Assembly (NCBI GenBank): GCA_029449235.1
Contig: JANATG010000008.1
Coordinates: forward strand, 1,488,001 to 1,552,000
DNA length: 64,000 bases
Origin: Linnemannia schmuckeri
Lineage: Eukaryota; Mortierellomycota; Mortierellomycetes; Mortierellales; Mortierellaceae
Direction: 5' to 3'
The notes beneath the pieces are model-generated. The model was given only the letters and a program-made list of their open reading frames with translations. It had not been told where the DNA came from and did no database searches. Position 1 is the stretch's first letter. Each line of letters begins with the position of its first letter. Shown in pieces: positions 50,989 to 61,841 of this stretch. The translations under genes were made by a program, and so were the position numbers.

Positions 50989-52356
50989 AACATAATATGT
51001 AACAAGATTATTTAATCGGTTCATACTCTTCAACAAATTAGACACTCTAGGTTCCGTCCTACAGTCCTCTACATCCTTCGCCTCGTACCCACCATCACCA
51101 TTATTACCACCACTGCCACCACCGTCGCCGCTGCACAATACTCTCTCACATCTATCGTCTTCACTGCTACTGCAGCGGCTCAAAAGCCATCGCTCGCGAT
51201 ACCGATCCCATCGATCATAAGCATTCCAAACCGCTGACACCCAATGCCGCAAAACCACCACCGACTGCTCATCCACCTCCCACCCCATCCCTCCAATCCC
51301 TACCCCTCCACCGCTACCTCCACCATACCCACCACCAGAAACATCTCGGAACTGCCCCTCCCTCCGCCTCCCCTTCCTCTTCTCCTTCTCCTGTCCTGGC
51401 CGGATCTTGTTTCTTGGCAACACAGTCCTCGCAGGTCGTGGAATCGTCAGTGTCCATGTCTTCTTGGAGACTTCGTCCTCTTCGAACAGGACGATTGTCA
51501 ACCCAGAATCGAAGTCGTTTTCATCGGAGGATGTGGGGTGTAGTGGGGAGCCGTAGATGGTTTCGAGGGTCGGGACTAAGTCGAGGGTGAGGTCTTCGTC
51601 CATCTCGGGGAGGATGATGAGGAATCCTTCGTGGTGGGATGTACCGCGGAAGTTTAGGACTAGTCCTCGTACGAGCGCTTCTGCTCCTCCTATCCCTGCT
51701 GTTGCAGTTGTATCGGCAGTGCTGGCGGCATAGGCAGGCAAGGAGGAAGAAGTAATCGAGGAAATAAACTGATGAATGGACGAGAGTGGGAAGATGGACC
51801 GTCGAGAATCCATGGTTGTACTGACACATGGTAGCCGATCCTGTCGCTGCCCCTCTCGCCCTCCCTGCTCGGCCTGTGATTTCCTCGATCTCGATCTTGA
51901 GGTTTCAATAAATGAAGGGGTAGCCGGAAAAATGAATGGAAGGTATGTCGACATATCCTGTTGCTTCTGCGGCTGCTCCGAGATGTCTGAGGATTCTGCT
52001 TCAATGCTCGTCACTGTCGCTGCTGATGCTACTGCTGCCGCGGTCACCGCTGTAGCTACAGCTACGACTCCTGTCACCGCCGCCGCGGCGGTTACTGCCA
52101 TCTGCCGTAAACTATCAGCAGTCGATTCGTGGACAGGCGAATACGTCAGGGACGAGGAAGAAGCTGAGATCGAGGAGAAGGCGGCAGTTGTGGTTGTCGG
52201 GAAGACTGTAGTTGTTTCAAAAGAAGAAGCACGGGTCGAACTTGGATGCGGATTTGGATGCTGATGTTGAATATGCGTGTATGACTGGTTGAGCTGCTTC
52301 AGCAGGATCTTGCCAAAGAACTGTAGGTGTCCTATTAGCGCCTGTCGCCTACTCAT
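50917..52356 (-). CDS. Uncharacterised protein, convergent and overlapping TOPORS-like gene
   Basis: Single open frame of 479 residues from the ATG at 52356. I recognise no family. The N-terminal third is Thr/Ser/Ala rich with an alanine/valine-rich stretch (about 88-118). The middle (about 230-310) looks folded: ALVRGLVLNFRGTSHHEGFL, DEDLTLDLVPTLETIYG, DSGLTIVLFEEDEVSKKTWTLTIPRP, reading like beta strands. A Gly-rich linker follows, then a Trp-rich helix (LRHWVSAVWNAYDRWDRYRERW). The final about 40 residues lie over the TOPORS 3' coding sequence, so the true C-terminus may differ if an intron is missed. Supported by length and by composition of the middle part. Confidence 0.55.
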   Translation of the reverse strand: MSRRQALIGHLQFFGKILLKQLNQSYTHIQHQHPNPHPSSTRASSFETTTVFPTTTTAAFSSISASSSSLTYSPVHESTADSLRQMAVTAAAAVTGVVAVATAVTAAAVASAATVTSIEAESSDISEQPQKQQDMSTYLPFIFPATPSFIETSRSRSRKSQAEQGGREGQRQDRLPCVSTTMDSRRSIFPLSSIHQFISSITSSSLPAYAASTADTTATAGIGGAEALVRGLVLNFRGTSHHEGFLIILPEMDEDLTLDLVPTLETIYGSPLHPTSSDENDFDSGLTIVLFEEDEVSKKTWTLTIPRPARTVLPRNKIRPGQEKEKRKGRRREGQFRDVSGGGYGGGSGGGVGIGGMGWEVDEQSVVVLRHWVSAVWNAYDRWDRYRERWLLSRCSSSEDDRCERVLCSGDGGGSGGNNGDGGYEAKDVEDCRTEPRVSNLLKSMNRLNNLVTYYVSWAFIARRVEILFAFEFSLQNDL

Positions 52357-52780
52357 ATTGTCGTAACAGTGTTGTGGTTGGTTGGAAGATGGCTCGACCG
52401 AGTCTTGCGAAGAAAAGGAATGAAAAGTGTGGAAGAGTTAAAGGTAAAGAGAGAAGAAAGAGTGAAGAGGAAAACAACGACAGTGATATGTATTAATGTT
52501 ACCATCATGGCCATGCATGTTGGCATTCTCACTTTTCTTCAACTCAACATCAACAACTATTTGGCACACACACACCTCAAGGTAACAAGCATGCAAAGGG
52601 CTCATCCAGAAATAAAATCACGGCGTGTCTGTAGGTCCAACCAAAACAAAGCAAGGTCTTGGCAGAGGGACTAGACACGTTTTTTCCCTCTTCACAACTC
52701 CACTCTCAACCCTTTTTCAGCCTTGGCACAAGCCCAGCGACTGCATAAAAAAAAGAAAACGGCTAATTTCCTTTAATAAG
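52357..52780. other. Intergenic region between unknown gene and APP1
   Basis: About 420 bp between the unknown gene start and the App1 stop. Low-complexity; no gene seen. Confidence 0.3.
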
Positions 52781-55676
52781 TTACATCAAGTTGTCCAAAT
52801 CGTCCTCCTCCGAATCCAAAGAACGGCGATTCTCATAGTGGCGGAGCATATCCTTGACAAGTGGATCTTCCTCTAACACAGAAGCGTCATCAAACAATGT
52901 CATAGTCCCATCCAACAGCTGTCTTTGACAGTGGTCAACACGGTCCAGCCAAATCTCATAGGGTGTCTTAACAGCTTGAGGCTCCGCGGGGGATTGACCA
53001 GGCATGGTCTCGTCGTCCAAGTCTCCAGGCATCATGGGCGATTGGGACCTGGGGGGCGTCGGAGCCGGGGTTCTCTGTGGGGTAGATCCATTAGATGTTA
53101 ACGTGTTTGTGCGACGCGGTTTGGGAGGTGGCTGTTGTCCAGTACCATTAGGCTTTTGAGACTGCACCAAGGCAGTATCCTCTACCGACAAGCTATCATC
53201 TGGAAGTTCGTCAGTGATTGCTGCTGCATCGGCTCCTTCTTCGCCGCCAGCGCCAGCGCCAGGCCGCGAAAAGTAGCCGAATCCTGTGGTAACTGCTGTG
53301 ATGGGTGCCTTGGGAATCATTGACGTAAACGACCGCGCCCGAGCTGGGGGACCTGCAGCCATCTTGGCAGCCTCTTCTTTCAGTTTTGCCGAAGTGATAT
53401 CGCGAATGAAGATTCTAAAGACCTGCTCTGGAAATGCTACCGCCATCTCCGTGTAGCTAAAGAGGAGATAAAAACATCACAGGAAAGTAGATAATATGTC
53501 AGCTTCAAAGACCACATCAATGTTCATATTCACGAACAACTTGAAAACAGGGCAGAGGACTTACATCTCCATATCGATTTCTCCGCTGTCGCCAACCAAG
53601 ATGAACTTGCGACCTGGAAAGTCCAATAGAATCTCGCGGATGCTTTTGCGCTTATTCTCTCCTGGGGTCATAAAATACGTCTTCAGAACACTGTCGTGTA
53701 GGCGAAGATGCGCCGATCCCGGAGGAAACTTGTGGGTGTGGAAGAACTCGAGTAGACTTGGGATCAACTGCCAAGGCGAGTTCGAGACATAGTGAATGGC
53801 CGCTCCTTGTTTCCACCAGTTCTTGTACACCTTGGCCATTCCTGGCACGTCCATCATGTCATTCAGGAAAGTGTTCCGGAGAATAATCCGTGCTCCAGCG
53901 ACAACGTCGGTTTCCTTGATGGTGTCGTCAATGTCGGAGATAATCGAAATACCCTCTGGGTCGATCAAGTTGACGATACCATGGCAGGGCTCCTTCATAT
54001 CGGGGTGATAAGCGTGAAGTTTCAAGAACCGAGGGTGACTCTCATCACTCTTTCCAGTGACAGTCTTGCTTCTGCTCAGTTCATTCAACGAACTCTGCTT
54101 GCGGTGCGCCTGGACATCCTCATGCGATACCCGAAGCGTACCATCAAAGTGACCTCCGGGTCGAGAAGAGATCTGTACCGTTGGGAACATTCCATGACCA
54201 AGATCCTCGTTGTGTGTCTCTGTCTGTGATAAGATGGTGTCTCCCGAATCCGTCCTGCTGGCTCTGAGAGGGTGATCCGACCTGGATTCATCGCCAGAGT
54301 AATCTGATACTGTGCTCCCCTGGTGACTACTACTCCGACTGCTTGGACGAGTATCATTAGACTCTCCAGGTACCCTCAAGGAACTCGTCTGCTCCTGCTC
54401 CGTGCCTTGTAGGGAACTTTGAACCTGAGCAACGACGATAGGCTTGTACTTCCTGTACGCCCCCTTAACAAGGGCGGCGCCTTTGGTCCACCGACCGGAG
54501 AAGGAGTTCTCCTGGTTCTCAGGGGAAGTGACTCTTGTCAGTGGCGGGTCATCAGAGGCAAGATACGGCGAGCCAGTTGCTGAAGATGGGTGTTGTTGCT
54601 GTTGTGGTTGTGGTTGAAACGGACTGTTCGCCCGCGATCCTTCCAGAGACTTATCCAGATACTCCTGTTCACGGTTTTCCTCTAAGGACTTGCGAAGCAG
54701 TAGTTTGTCCTTTGCAGTCTCAGCAATAGCTAGTGCGCCTTCTGAGGTATGCATCTCACTCATGAGTTCGTCGACCGTAGGATCGTGAGAGCTGGGGTCT
54801 CCCGCAAGTTCCATTTGACTTGTACTGGTAGCACCCACGCATTGAATCGAAAACCTGGCGCCCTGTGTGTTGCTTGCAAGGAACATCCCAAAGCGAGACT
54901 CTAACGTCTCATAGACTTTGTTGTCCTTTGTCACGCCAGCCAACTTCCTCGCCATGCCTACAGGAAGTGATAACAATAACGGTGGTAAGTTAATATTGTA
55001 TCCTGTCTTTCTCTACTGTGGCAAAAACCAGAGCAATTGAGCTACTATCACGTACTCATGACAAGGCGCTTTCGCCGATTGGATCTCTTTGAGAAAGCCC
55101 ATCCGCGGACACGGATATTCCAATCCAGTGGGTCTTTGGAACCTATTGTGTCATTAACGACGCATGATATCCATGAAAAAATGTAGAGAAAAAAATTTAG
55201 TCAGCACACTATACCACATGCTAACCCAAAAAAAAAATACAACAAAAATCCGTGTGGATAGATTCTCCCGCATAGACGTTGTCAGCAAATAACGTACCAG
55301 ATCGTGAATGACGAGTTGCGTACGTCGGAAAGAGAAGGCAGTGTTGCTCGACATCCGCTGCGGTGTCGACTGACTCCTTGCTTTTGTTAGAGATAGTGTT
55401 AGAGTTAGCCATATCAGACCCTTGATAATGTTCGTTGGGCTGTTGCCGTTGGGGTAATGGCGATGCCTGTTGAGAGCTTAACGGCTGTTGCTGCTGCTGC
55501 TCTTCGATAGGTTTGCGGTCGATTGAATGCATTAATGCTGTAGAAAAGTGTGAGGCGCTGAGTCTGTTGGTCGGGTTGGCAGTAATGCTGCGATGATAGG
55601 TAGTGTGAAAAGGGAGAGGCTTGGTTGCGAGGTAGGATTGATGATATCTCGGCGATCGTGAAGGGTGTGGGTCCAT
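52781..55676 (-). CDS. APP1: App1-type phosphatidate phosphatase (actin patch protein 1)
   Basis: Exons 55676-55298, 55142-55056, 54957-53565 and 53456-52781 give 844 residues. App1 is a Mg-dependent phosphatidate phosphatase of cortical actin patches that links lipid signalling to endocytosis. N-terminal family block: CLLFPTYATRHS followed across the splice by DPLDWNIRVRGWAFSKRSN. The catalytic HAD-like domain carries SDIDDTIKETDV (DxDxT, about 497-503), VYKNWWKQGAAIHYVSNSPWQL and FILVGDSGEIDMEIY. C-terminal proline motifs (PPPKPRR, PAPTPPRSQSP) could bind SH3 domains of patch proteins, as in yeast. The frame upstream of 55676 is polypyrimidine low complexity, so I start at the ATG preceding PHPSRSP. 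Longer than yeast App1, mainly through a disordered Ser-rich insert at about 265-400. Confidence 0.92.
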
Positions 55677-56250
55677 GAGTCTAAGGGTTGTTAACGATCC
55701 AGCGTTTCGTGCAGCCCCCTCTGTGGATAGAAGTACGGCTGGTCGGAAGGTAGAGTACGTTCTCTGTGCGATTGGACAAAGAGGAAGTTGGCGCCAAGTC
55801 AAGGTTGGGACAGTGAGGCGGCGTGGAGTGTCTGTTGAAGCGCGACTTAGCAGAAGCGAAGGCGAGGGCGCGAATGTCGTCGTCTGCCTATGTCGGCACA
55901 GGGGTCCTGTCCAGTGATGAATGGCTGGCGACAGCCTTGAAGTGATGTGAGTGTTGCTGTGGTGTCGAACGAAGCCCTCTAGTGATGAAGCGAGGGCGAA
56001 TGGGAGTGAATGTGACGAGAAGAGACGAGGTGTGGGATGACGAGTACGAAAGAGGAAGAGAAGAAAAAAAAAAAGAAAAAGAAAAAGAAAAAGAAAAAGA
56101 AAAAAGGAAAGGCTGAAAAAGGCAAAAGGCATGAAAATAGAAAACAAATATTGACGCAAAATGGCGAAGTTTTTGTGATATTTTTTTATTTTTAATGTGA
56201 TATGTCAAATGCGGTTCGCCACATGGTGAAGTCACGGTAGCAGTGCCGCC

Positions 56251-57683
56251 TTATGAGAACTTCCAGCGGTTGTCGCAGTTGATACAGGTAACGAAGGTAG
56301 TCATTGGCTCATCAGCAGAACGGGTCTGCATCTGGTAGTATCTGCACTTGCGTCCCTTGCACTTGCCGCATTTGAACATGTCCGTCTCGGCCTGCTGGGG
56401 CTCAGCTCCCTTGGCCGCGAACATGTTCTGCAATTGAAGCTCACGGTCGCGGGCCTTGGCCTCTGCCGACGCCATGTCTTGTGTCGTATACTCGCAGAAA
56501 TCTTCGACCTTCACATCACCACTAACAACAGCCTCCCGCAGCATCGGGTTGTTCCTGTCGCGCAAGTTCATAAAGAACGATCGAATCTTAGCCTTGTAAT
56601 TTTGGCTAGGAGAGCCGTCTGGCGAAAGATTCTTGAACACAATAGACTCAATGTTAGTAGCCTTCTTGAGAAGTCGCTCCGATTCTACGAAAGAAAGATG
56701 AGAGATAAAAAAAGTCAGCTACAGTAAGCACTCTGATCTTCGGAAGATACACAAACTATCCAAGGTGAATGAAAGCCTACCAGCATTAGAGTTGGTTCCA
56801 AGGGCCTGGTACAGCATCTCAATGCACCGGTCGCGAACATCATTTCCTGTTGTCTTGACACGAATGCCGTCGGATCTCACTGTTCTGTCCTTTCCTGCGT
56901 CTGTTGGTGTTCTGGGAGAGCTAGTTGTCGATGAGCCGTCGCGCGAGGAGCTTTGAATTTGAGCAGGCGAGGATTTTGTTTCCACTGTCGGCCGTGATGA
57001 GGAGGAAGAGATAGTAGTAGTGGTCGAAGATGCTTTAATGGACGATCCAGACTTTGAGACTTCCGTCTTGACTGTGGTTGTGGTGGTCGAGGACGATGTT
57101 GTTGATGAAGGGGCTGCAGCCTCTTTTGTGACCTGTGCCTTCCAATTCCGTACAATGTCCTTGGCCAGCCTCGAAACTTCGTTATCAGCGTGAGTCTTCA
57201 TTTTGTTGACAAACAAGCCCATCTCTGTTTTCTATCAAGTACAGTTATATCCAAAGCAAAGTTGTTTTTTTGATCCTTTAAGAACGTATTCTTGTATACA
57301 CCAGAAAAAGTAAAATCGCTCCCATTCGATACGATAGGTGTGCGGCCGTTTTTCCTTACCCGAAGAAGTGCTGCAGTGACTGTGAACTTGCTTAATTGCC
57401 GGAGAAGATCAAGCAAGGTCTGTCGCGTGGGGGTGTTAAAGGGTTGATATTAGTACCACCGCAAGCATGAGCAAGGACAAATATTACAAATAATAAGCTG
57501 CACATAAAGGATTGTTGTATCACAAGTAAAGGACAGAATAACACTTGGTAAAGCGTCGAAGGTTCACTGATTTTCCGAGTTATGAGATGTTTGTTGTCGT
57601 ACCGTGGTGTTTCCTTTGCTTTGCGCATCCTGCAATGACTTTTTGAGGTCGAGCATGTCCTGCTCAATGTTGGCGGCTCCCAT
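56251..57683 (-). CDS. DST1: Transcription elongation factor TFIIS
   Basis: Exons 57683-57603, 57419-57360, 57231-56781 and 56684-56251 give 341 residues. TFIIS rescues arrested RNA polymerase II by stimulating cleavage of the nascent RNA. Domain I (LW/TND) reads LLDLLRQLSKFTVTAALLR and NEVSRLAKDIVRNWKAQV. A Ser/Thr-rich linker follows, then the central domain (RDRCIEMLYQALG, ERLLKKATNIESIVFK, NYKAKIRSFFMNLRDRNNP). The C-terminal zinc ribbon has C303-x2-C306 and C331-x2-C334 and the catalytic acidic hairpin RSADEP (D322, E323). All family hallmarks are present. The start ATG at 57683 is preceded on the coding strand by a run of 34 T about 24 nt upstream. Confidence 0.97.
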
Positions 57684-57706
57684 GATCGTCGGTGTGAAGA
57701 GATATG

Positions 57707-57740
<34 letters not shown>
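57707..57740. repeat. A34 homopolymer in TFIIS 5' leader
   Basis: 34 consecutive A on the plus strand (T on the TFIIS coding strand), beginning 24 nt upstream of the TFIIS start codon. Confidence 0.9.
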
Positions 57741-57741
<1 letters not shown>

Positions 57742-57992
57742 CAAAGTCAATTGGCGATCGGGCGATGATGGTAAGGAGGAGGGAGGAGAGCGGCAGGAGG
57801 TGCAGGAAAGAAGGAAAGGAGGGAAGAAAGAAAGGAGCGTGCGAAGGGAAAAGGATGCTGAAACGGCTCTGATACTTTTTTTTTTTTTCATTCTCTACTT
57901 TCCAAAAAACTTGCTGGGGTGACGTAGCAGTACGATATAATGATGCATTTGATGTATGTATACAGAGGGTCCATCTGGGGTACTATCTAAGT

Positions 57993-58816
57993 CTAATTCT
58001 TGACGGCGTACTTTTCCTTTCCGTGTTCGCTAATAACACAGATATGGTCGAGATCACGGAAGTACTCGTTATAGTCCAATGCATATCCAACAACAAAGGC
58101 ATTAGGGATGGCAAATCCAACATAGTCGGGAATGTATCCGTTCGAGAGAGGAGTCTTCTTGATTAACAACGATGCAACCTTCACGGACTCGGGCGAGAAC
58201 TTCTTCAACTTGGCCAATAACTGAACCATAGTCTTCCCAGTGTCAATGATATCCTCAACAATCAAGATGTTCTATTCCAACAAAAGCAATTGAAATAATA
58301 CAGTCGATTAGTTTTGTCTGTTATTGTGTATCCCGTATTTACATATGGCGAAGCATTGTGTTTTGTGTATATTTGTTGTCATCGAATATTATTCTTATGT
58401 GCCGCAGACGAAAACAATCATCTGTGTGTGGTACTAACCTTTCCCTGGAACTCCTTGCACTCCTCATCGGTCAAAGACAACTTGACGTCACCCGAGACGT
58501 CGTTATTGTAAGACTTAACCTTAATGAACTCGAGGCTCAAGGGAACCGAGTTTCCGCCACGGGTGACGTTCTTCTTGATGTAGTTGACGAGGTCCGCAAA
58601 GAACTGATGACCCCCCTTGAGCACACAGCAGACGACAAGGGGACCGGTGGCCTCCTGGACAATCAACTTGGCGAGCTTCTCAACTCTGTCCATGATCACT
58701 CCATGGGGAATCAATACGCTCGAGAGGGCGGTCTCATAGTGGTCGGGAATAACAAAGTGGTCAAGCGAGTACTGGAATGACTCTGAGTTGACGTCGATCC
58801 ACATTTTGGGGTCCAT
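57993..58816 (-). CDS. Hypoxanthine-guanine phosphoribosyltransferase (HPRT1-like)
   Basis: Exons 58816-58439 and 58271-57993 give 218 residues, the same length as human HPRT1. It salvages hypoxanthine and guanine to IMP and GMP using PRPP. Motifs: VVCCVLKGGHQFFADL (the LKG cis-peptide loop), SLEFIKVKSYNND (flexible loop with the conserved SY), and the PRPP-binding VEDIIDTGKTM with the acidic pair Glu132-Asp133. The end has YVGFAIPNAFVVGYALDYNE, the purine-binding region (Phe/Val, YxxDYNE). The sequence is of the animal/protist HPRT type rather than the shorter yeast Hpt1. The intron uses a GTTAGT donor. It sits in a minus-strand run with TFIIS and the PLD-like gene but shows no shared control. 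Confidence 0.95.
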
Positions 58817-59051
58817 GGTGTGCGAGTTGATTTGATGGGTGAAGGGAAGAGGAAGATGCAACTTAAGAAAGAAAGAGAGAGAGCAGCAGCAGCAAACAAA
58901 AGTTTTTTTTTTCTATTCTCCGTTTCGCTGCACAGGATAGCAGGGTAGATCGACAGTCACCTTATTTAAGGGCTATGCAAGAGACAGGAGGTTTTTTTAA
59001 TGCTTTTCTTCGGATGAATTGAACCGGCTCCACACTCAATACATATCAATT

Positions 59052-60205
59052 CTACAATTGGAACTCCTCAAAGAGGTCCCACAACTTCTCAAACTCATCC
59101 TTGAAGGCACGCACAGCCTTGGCGGAATTGGTCAGGCAAAGATCCTCGCGGTTCTGGTAGCGAGCGCCCTTTGTCCAGTTGTACGAGCCAGTCATCACCA
59201 GCGCATCGTCAATGATAGCAAATTTGTGGTGCATATGCGAGGGGCTATGAGTAATGAAGAGAAAAAGAAAAAAAAAATCAATGCATGCGAACAGTCAGGT
59301 TGACATTGCAAAACATTTCCTCGGAGGGATGAGACCATCAGTGGAACATCAGTAAAGGAAAGGACAACAAAAGGTCTTCTTACCTTCCATCAACACGTGT
59401 TGGGATGTCGTGGTCCCTTGCAAAACGCTTGATATCAGCACCTAAATCTTCAGACTAAGAAAAAATAATAACCAGAAAACCATATTTAAAAAGCGCACTT
59501 GGGTTAAACCGCAATACTTTTCTAATATATTTCCAATTGGAAAAAGATAGATGGGGGGGAAGGGAAGGGAAAAGAAGGCTCACCTTGTCGTCATCGGAAA
59601 TAATGCGCACACGGACACCTCGCTTATGGGCCTGGATGACAGCGTCGGCCGTCTCGTTGTCGGTGATGGTAAACACACAGATATCCAGTGACTTTTTGGC
59701 ATTGCTCAGCGTCTTGATAAAGTGGCCAAAGCTTTCCTCGGATGGGAAGAAGATAGGGCTGATGAAGACACCATTGTTGGCCTTGTGGTGGTGCTCGTCA
59801 TGGTGCTCTTTGATGTGGCTGATCAAATGATGGTGACGCGAAAAGGGTGGTGTTGAGGGGGCTTCGTCATCGCCATCACGCCCAGACTCCTTGGCAAGGG
59901 CAGACTCGAGCCACGAAATCTATGTTGTAGAAGGTGAAACCAGTGAGTGCAATTGCAATTGCTCGGACGATCAAAAACATGACTCAGTTGAAACGGACAG
60001 AGAGACAAAGGAGTTCTTCTTGGATTCTTACCACAGCACGGTCTTGGTCACTCGAAGCAGCATCGCGCGCAGTCTCGAATAATTGCTGGAGCGAGGGCGA
60101 GGAGCCGTGACGCTCGATATGGCTCTCATAGGTGCGAGTCAAGTGCTCGTGGGTAGTGCGACCCTCGACGGAGACGGAAACGACGGAGGAGTATGCGGTG
60201 TTCAT
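59052..60205 (-). CDS. PLD6-like single-HKD phospholipase D/nuclease-family protein
   Basis: Exons 60205-60032, 59919-59584, 59454-59384 and 59244-59052 give 257 residues. One HKD motif: H199-x-K201-x4-D206 in HMHHKFAIIDDALVMTGSYNWT, very close to mitochondrial cardiolipin hydrolase PLD6/Zucchini (YMHHKFAIVD...TGSLNWT). Upstream signature SLDICVFTITDNETADAVI and RGVRVRIISDDD match the family N-terminal lobe. Members act as dimers, cleaving cardiolipin or RNA. Unlike animal PLD6, the N-terminus (MNTAYSSVVSVSVEGRTT) has no obvious membrane anchor, and about 90 residues precede the lobe, including a His-rich segment (HHHLISHIKEHHDEHHH, about 88-104) that may bind metal. Localisation is therefore unclear. 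The product may be a phosphatidyl hydrolase or a nuclease; sequence cannot decide. Confidence 0.9.
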
Positions 60206-60640
60206 TCTGTAAATAGTATGTGTGGGTGGGAGGGAGAGGCTTGGAAGGAGAAGTGGATGAAGAGTGTAAGGAAGAGGAGAAAGAGAAGAAAGGAAGGAGA
60301 GAGAAGAAACAGAGCTAGAATAAGAGGAAAATGAGAAAAAAAGAAAAAATAGCGCGAAGGATGGCGTGGCGTGAGAACAACAGCCAGATGTCAATATCAA
60401 TTGCAAGCAACTAAAAAAGCATTGGAGTGACCCTGATTTTCCTTTTGCTTGCCGCAATATGCGACATGGCTAAGCATGAACCCCCCTGGAAGAGATGACT
60501 GTTCAATTTTTTTTTTTGTTCTTTTGTCCGCTGGAACAGGTCTTAGTCCACGCAAATTGTTCTTTCGGTCAAACCTTCTTTTTCTCTTTTTCTTCTGCTC
60601 ACCTACCCTTTTCCCGGCTGCAAGCATATATATTACTACC
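60206..60640. other. Divergent promoter region between PLD6-like and coiled-coil genes
   Basis: 435 bp shared by two head-to-head genes; purine-rich on the left, T9 run at 60508. No gene inside. Confidence 0.4.
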
Positions 60641-61841
60641 ATGGTGACCGAGAACATGCCCCAAGTTGATCCTTTTGGGACCGAGATCATTTCCAAACTC
60701 GATACTAGCAGGATAACAAGTGATACCCACAAGGATGATAACCGGGTCGTACTCCAAGGGGAGGTCGCCAGCTCCGGTATAAACAAACTATATCAACAGC
60801 TGGAATGCTGCTCGGACCTCGCTTTACTTGTTGTTTCTCACAAGTATTCCCCTTTTTTCTCGATCGCTTATAGAACTCTCAACAGCTGGATACATCACAG
60901 CATCCACCGCCATCTTGGAGTCTTTGATCATTCTCAGTCCGGAACCCACGATACCAGAGACCAAGATCAACAACGCCACCAAATTGTATTTGGCTCCACC
61001 AGGAAATGACCATCAACAACAAGCAAAGGACGGCGTAGCAACAGCGCCATCCACCCCAGACAAGCCTCTTTCAAGCGAACAGAGGCCTCATCCGCTCTCA
61101 CCTGCCACACCCATCCCTGTCGTCATCGCCACAAGTATTCACTCGGGTGGACCGAGTCTCATCATGACTAACAACAAGCATGTTTCCAATGGCAACCATA
61201 CTGGTCAGGAGGATCGTACCACTGTGGAGGCTGTAAGTGATGGTCCAGTCGAGCGATCTCTCACGGAGTGTCCTGCGCTCGACCCCGAATCGTTGGCAGA
61301 CTCCATCGCCGAACACCGGTCTACCACTGTGAAGAAATTTCATGGTAGGATGAAATTTTAGCTCTTTTGGGGTTTGAGTACACCCGCACAAATGAATGCC
61401 ACTATTTTTGTTTCTGCCTAATCTAACTTGTTTTGTGAAACATTTCAACTCTGTAGGGATCATCCAGCAACTTGACGCTGTGAATGCTGAACTCCAGTGG
61501 ATGCTGTCCGAGTACCTCACTCAGCAGTACGAGCAAATCGAAGAGATCCTTGACTCAAACCATCAGGCCATTGCCCGGCAGGAAAAGGACCAAGGTAGGA
61601 TTGCTCCATGATATTATCGCTAGCTTTCTTTCGATTATAGAGACAAGTCGCGATTACAAAACAAAGGGGGTTTAGATAACTGGGTTCGCGGACATACTAA
61701 CGATATTATTTTTTCCTCTTTGTTTTGATGCAATTACAAAATGTACGCGTTTCTCCTCAAGAACTTCTGCAGGAGCAGATCCTATCATTCCTGAACGCAA
61801 TGAAGAGCGCGTTTGCAATCTTTAGCGAGAAAGACTCTTGA
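60641..61841 (+). CDS. Uncharacterised protein with C-terminal coiled coil
   Basis: Exons 60641-60776, 60874-61344, 61457-61594 and 61762-61841 join in phase to give 274 residues. I recognise no family. The N-terminal part (MVTENMPQVDPFGTEIISKL) and an Ala/Leu-rich helix (ITASTAILESLIIL) precede a disordered Ser/Pro/Thr-rich middle. The last about 75 residues are strongly helical and heptad-like: IIQQLDAVNAELQWMLSEYL, YEQIEEILDSNHQAIARQE and LLQEQILSFLNAMKSAFAIF. Such a profile fits a subunit of a larger complex (kinetochore, trafficking or BLOC-type), but that is speculation. Clean splice sites and phase continuity over three introns, plus helical periodicity, support a real gene. It is divergent from the PLD6-like gene. 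Confidence 0.65.

Noticed and set aside
55677..56159. Extension of App1 upstream into a Phe/Leu-rich segment
   Set aside because: The outer frame start is a TTG and the segment is a simple-sequence leader; App1 similarity begins downstream.
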